Source: Streptomyces collinus
Lineage (GTDB): Bacteria > Actinomycetota > Actinomycetes > Streptomycetales > Streptomycetaceae
NCBI RefSeq assembly: GCF_031348265.1
Contig: NZ_CP133771.1
Coordinates: forward strand, 2,914,001-2,978,000
Reading direction: 5' to 3'
DNA length: 64,000 nucleotides
A program made the position numbers and the translations under genes. The number at the start of each line of letters is the position of its first letter. Positions within the stretch are counted from its first letter, which is position 1. The notes beneath the pieces were generated by a model, which saw only the letters and a list, made by a program, of their open reading frames with translations, searched no databases and had not been told where the DNA came from. Positions 61,006-64,000 of this stretch are shown in pieces.

Positions 61006-62133
61006 TTACGGGTGCAGAACCACCAGGTCGTCCCTGTGTACGACCTCGCGTTCGTACGCGGGTCCGAGTTCGCGGGCCAGTTCCCGGGTCGAGCGGCCGA
61101 TGAGCCGGGGGATCTCCTTGGCGTCGAAGTTGACGAGCCCGCGGGCCACCGCCTGCCCCGTGCCGTCCCGCAGCTCGACCGGGTCGCCTGCGCTGAACTC
61201 GCCCTCGACGGCGGCGATCCCGGCCGGCAGCAGCGACTTGCGGCGGTCCACGACGGCCTGCACGGCGCCGTCGTCCAGGGTCAGTGCGCCCTGCGGGGTG
61301 GAGGCGTGCTGGAGCCACAGCAGCCGGTCGGCGGAGCGCTTGCCGGTGGGGTGGAAGAAGGTGCCGGTGTCCTGGCCGGTCAGGGCGTCGGCCGCGTGGA
61401 CGGTGCTGGTGAGGACGACGGGAACGCCGGCGGCGGCCGCGATCCGGGCGGCCTCGACCTTGGTGACCATGCCGCCGGTGCCGACGCCGGCCTTGCCGGT
61501 GCTGCCGATCTCGACGTGTGCGAGGTCGGCGGGGTCGCGCACCTCGCCGATGCGGGAGGTGCCGGGCTTCGCGGGATCCCCGTCGTAGACGCCGTCCACG
61601 TCGGACAGCAGGACCAGCAGGTCGGCGTGGACGAGGTGGGCGACGAGGGCGGCGAGGCGGTCGTTGTCGCCGAAGCGGATCTCGTCCGTGGCGACGGTGT
61701 CGTTCTCGTTGACGACCGGGAGGGCGCCCATCGCGAGGAGCTTGTCGAGGGTGCGCGAGGCATTGCGGTGGTGCGAGCGGCGGCTCATGTCGTCGGACGT
61801 CAGCAGGACCTGCCCGACGCGGACGCCGTAGCGGGCGAAGGAGGCGGTGTAGCGGGCGACCAGCAGGCCCTGGCCGACGCTCGCGGCGGCCTGCTGCCGG
61901 GCGAGGTCCTTGGGGCGGCGGCGCAGGCCCAGCGGGGCGAGGCCGGCGGCGATGGCGCCCGAGGAGACCAGGACGATCTCGCGTTCCCCGCCGCTGCGGA
62001 CCTTGGCGAGGACGTCGACCAGCGCGTCCACGCGGTCCGCGTCCAGGCCGCCCGAGGCGGTGGTCAGCGAGGAGGACCCGACCTTGACGACGATCCTGCG
62101 GGCCTCGCCCACGGCCTGTCTTGCCCCTGCCAC
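61006..62133 (-). CDS. proB: Glutamate 5-kinase
   Basis: A 375-residue amino-acid kinase with a C-terminal PUA domain. KVGSSSLTTASGGLDADRVD, VSSGAIAAGLAPLGLRRRPK, VVNENDTVATDEIRFGDNDR and GTGGMVTKVEAARIA are the substrate- and ATP-binding motifs, and PUA begins about residue 285. It makes gamma-glutamyl phosphate, the first step of proline synthesis, and in this family is proline-inhibited. Confidence 0.96.
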   Translation of the reverse strand: MAGARQAVGEARRIVVKVGSSSLTTASGGLDADRVDALVDVLAKVRSGGEREIVLVSSGAIAAGLAPLGLRRRPKDLARQQAAASVGQGLLVARYTASFARYGVRVGQVLLTSDDMSRRSHHRNASRTLDKLLAMGALPVVNENDTVATDEIRFGDNDRLAALVAHLVHADLLVLLSDVDGVYDGDPAKPGTSRIGEVRDPADLAHVEIGSTGKAGVGTGGMVTKVEAARIAAAAGVPVVLTSTVHAADALTGQDTGTFFHPTGKRSADRLLWLQHASTPQGALTLDDGAVQAVVDRRKSLLPAGIAAVEGEFSAGDPVELRDGTGQAVARGLVNFDAKEIPRLIGRSTRELARELGPAYEREVVHRDDLVVLHP

Positions 62134-62375
62134 GTCGCCGTCCGTCCCCTCGCGTCGATTCGCTCCCTCACCAGGAAATCTACGGGACTGCCGGGCGGGG
62201 CGTGGCGCCGGTCCACGTTACGGACGGTGCCGCCCGTGTCACGGGACGGCGGCCGTCCTCGTCCGGTCCCGCCGCGCGCCGGGAATCCGATCTTCTTTTT
62301 CCCGGCCCCACCGACGACAGGAACGCTGCCTTCCGCTACGGTCCGACGACACGCGTCGACGACCGCTCCCCACAC

Positions 62376-62401
62376 CCTGACGACACGCGCGTGTCGTCAG
62401 G
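62376..62401. promoter_or_regulatory. Perfect 26-bp palindrome in the proB/transferase divergent region
   Basis: CCTGACGACACGC followed by GCGTGTCGTCAGG is an exact 26-bp palindrome, 64 bp before the start of the polymer transferase gene. A related ACGACACGCG lies 34 bp upstream (62346-62355). The rest of the 332-bp gap (62134-62465) holds no gene. It could be a regulator operator or a transcription-stopping hairpin. Confidence 0.65.
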
Positions 62402-62465
62402 AGGCCGCCGCGCGTTAACCCGGACGGCCGACCTGCGCCGACCCGACGCTCCTGGAGTGACCGCA

Positions 62466-64000
62466 GTGCCCGTACCTCTCCCCCGCCCGCAGGCCCTCCT
62501 CAAGGGGCTGGTCACCGTCGTCCTGGCCGCCGCGTTCGCCGCACAGGCGGTCGCGGCGCTGCTGCCCGACGTTCCGCTGCTGATCGCCGCGACGGTGGTC
62601 TCCCTGGCCACCGAGGGCGTCCTGTACCGCTGGCAGCGCGGGGTGCTGTCGCTGTTCGCCAAGTCACACGCGGACATCACCGTGCGGCACGTCGTGCGTG
62701 ACCTGCTCCTGGTCGTGGCCCTGCTGCGGCTGGGCGAGCAGGACCGGGAGACGGTCTACGTCCCGCTGGTGGCCGGGCTGCTCGTCTTCTACGTGCTGCA
62801 CTGCGCGATCCAGGCGGTCTCCGTGCTGGTACGCCGCACCCGCACCCTGCCGGTGGTCACCCGGAACATCGACGCCTCGGCGCTGCGCCTGTCCCCGGCC
62901 CCGGCCGTGCTGCTGCGGCGTCCCGGACACCGGCTGCTGGTGTTCGGCCTGCCGGCCACGGCCGGGCTCCTGGCCAGCGCGCCGGGCGACCGGCCGGTGT
63001 ACGCGGCCGCGGGCATCGCCCTGTCCCTGGCCCTCGGGCTGACGGGCCTCGGCATGCTGCTCCTGCGGCTGCTGCCGGGCCGTCGTCCGGCCGGCGAGCA
63101 GGAGGTGCTCGACTGGTTCGACGCGTGGCTGGCCGACTACCGGCCGACCGTGGGCCTGTACTTCTCCGGCGGTGCCGCCTCGGCCTACCAGGCGAACATG
63201 TGGCTGGAGCCGCTCGCCGGGCTGGAGGGCCGGCCGGTCATCGTGCTGCGCGAGCGGTTCATGGTGCAGAAGATCGCCGCGACGGACATCCCGATCGTGT
63301 GCCTGCCGAAGGTGTCGACGCTGATGCACCTGGAGCACTCCACGCTCCAGGTCCTCATCCACCCGTCGAACTCCGGCAAGACCTCCCAGGTGCTGCGGAT
63401 CCCCACGATCAAGCACACCTTCGTCAACCACGGCGAGAGCGACAAGCTCTCCTCCTGCAACCCCTACGCGAAGGCGTACGACGAGGTGTGGGTGGCCGGG
63501 CCCGCCGCGCGCGAGCGGTACGCGCTGGCCGAGGTCGGGGTCGAGGACAAGGACGTGGTGGAGACCGGCCGCCCGCAGCTGGACGGCGTGCTGCCGTACG
63601 CGGGTCCGCCGGCCGGGGCGCGCACGACCGTGCTGTACGCGCCGACCTGGGAGGGCTGGGACGGCAACCCCGGCAACACGTCGGTGGTCGCGGCCGGCGA
63701 GAACCTGGTGCGGGCGCTGCTCTCCGACCCGGGCGTGCGGCTGCTGTACAAGCCGCATCCGCTGACGGGCTCGGTGGACCCGCGTGCGGGCGCGGCCGAT
63801 CTGCGGATCCGGGAGCTGATCCGGGCGGCCAACCGGGAGCGGGCGGCGACGGGCCCCTCGGACAGCGCGGAACTCGCCCGCTGCACCGCCGAGCTGGACC
63901 GGCTCACGAGGTCGGCCTTCCGGGCCGGGGCCGACACCGTGGAGCTGATGCTGGTGCAGTCGGCGCCGGAGCCGGGCCGGGCGGCGGCGGTGGCGCGCGC
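62466..64000 (+). CDS. CDP-glycerol-type glycerophosphotransferase-like membrane protein, 5' part
   Basis: From the GTG at 62466 (GGAG eight bases upstream; an in-frame GTG at 62457 is possible) about 511 residues are visible, and the frame runs off the right edge. The first 200 residues hold five or six membrane helices (LLIAATVVSLATEGVLYRW; AGLLVFYVLHCAIQAVSVLV). The cytoplasmic part has GT-B signatures of TagB/TagF enzymes: NHGESDK (residues 321-327) and YAPTW (391-395), followed by LLYKPHPLTG. It probably extends a polyol-phosphate or related cell-wall polymer. The donor is not certain. Confidence 0.78.
   Translation, partial: MPVPLPRPQALLKGLVTVVLAAAFAAQAVAALLPDVPLLIAATVVSLATEGVLYRWQRGVLSLFAKSHADITVRHVVRDLLLVVALLRLGEQDRETVYVPLVAGLLVFYVLHCAIQAVSVLVRRTRTLPVVTRNIDASALRLSPAPAVLLRRPGHRLLVFGLPATAGLLASAPGDRPVYAAAGIALSLALGLTGLGMLLLRLLPGRRPAGEQEVLDWFDAWLADYRPTVGLYFSGGAASAYQANMWLEPLAGLEGRPVIVLRERFMVQKIAATDIPIVCLPKVSTLMHLEHSTLQVLIHPSNSGKTSQVLRIPTIKHTFVNHGESDKLSSCNPYAKAYDEVWVAGPAARERYALAEVGVEDKDVVETGRPQLDGVLPYAGPPAGARTTVLYAPTWEGWDGNPGNTSVVAAGENLVRALLSDPGVRLLYKPHPLTGSVDPRAGAADLRIRELIRAANRERAATGPSDSAELARCTAELDRLTRSAFRAGADTVELMLVQSAPEPGRAAAVAR

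Noticed and set aside
62134..62465. A gene in the proB/transferase gap
   Set aside because: No frame has a start with a ribosome binding site or family similarity; the GC-rich antisense frames here are typical shadows.

Overview
The window is a stretch of chromosomal core from a Streptomyces (or very closely related) actinomycete. Signs are the very high GC content with strongly GC-biased third codon positions, frequent GTG starts, many GTGA/ATGA stop-start overlaps, a CIRCE-controlled hrcA-dnaJ pair, and a gene order from hrcA through lepA, leuS, nadD and proA/proB that I recognise as the SCO25xx region of Streptomyces coelicolor (recalled, not searched). I see no prophage, insertion sequence, CRISPR array or biosynthetic cluster.

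Layout. 1-2.1 kb: the end of a conserved actinobacterial block read leftwards (phoH, ybeY, CBS/CNNM membrane protein). 2.2-10.4 kb: a catabolic insertion into that block: PfkB kinase, a D-glucarate pathway (gudD, kdgD) under a divergent IclR regulator with a clear palindromic operator, an MFS exporter, a purine deaminase, RNase Z and a HIT protein. 10.5-19 kb: tricorn-type protease, a small secreted protein, then the rest of the block (VOC protein, rsmE, nitronate monooxygenase, dnaJ, hrcA, CIRCE). 19-28.9 kb: MBL hydrolase, DUF3097 protein, hemW, and a signalling group in which a SpoIIE-type phosphatase/anti-sigma-like kinase diverges from a giant poly-HAMP hybrid histidine kinase coupled to a response regulator. 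29-38.3 kb: acyl-CoA synthetase behind a perfect inverted repeat, lepA, rpsT, DNA polymerase III delta, YceI protein, arylamine N-acetyltransferase. 38.3-47.4 kb: comEC, comEA, DegV, a coiled-coil membrane protein, and leuS preceded by a leucine-rich leader peptide and an intrinsic terminator (transcription attenuation). 47.5-50.6 kb: a two-gene membrane electron-transfer module (NOX/ferric-reductase-like membrane haem protein plus a NuoF-ferredoxin fusion). 50.6-51.5 kb: two identical tRNA-Ala(GGC) genes flanking two zinc-ribbon microproteins. 51.6-64 kb: phosphatase, rsfS, LCP-like protein, nadD, two tiny membrane proteins, an M48 protease, two related membrane proteins sharing an N-terminal motif, proA, an unknown gene, proB, and the start of a CDP-glycerol-type polymer transferase.

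How the genes work together. Translation and RNA quality control are strongly represented (YbeY, RsmE, RNase Z, LepA, S20, RsfS, LeuRS, tRNA-Ala), as are protein quality control (HrcA/DnaJ, tricorn, M48 protease) and cell-envelope growth (LCP protein, CDP-glycerol-type transferase, the two paired membrane proteins). The glucarate genes form one self-contained regulon.

Most interesting non-coding structure: the leuS attenuator; the divergent leuS/electron-transfer intergenic region with an AAAGGACA-N15-TGTCCTTT repeat and a coupled 21-codon upstream ORF; two unrelated tandem arrays that both have a 42-bp period; duplications of gene 3' ends, including dnaJ; and a perfect 26-bp palindrome before the last gene.
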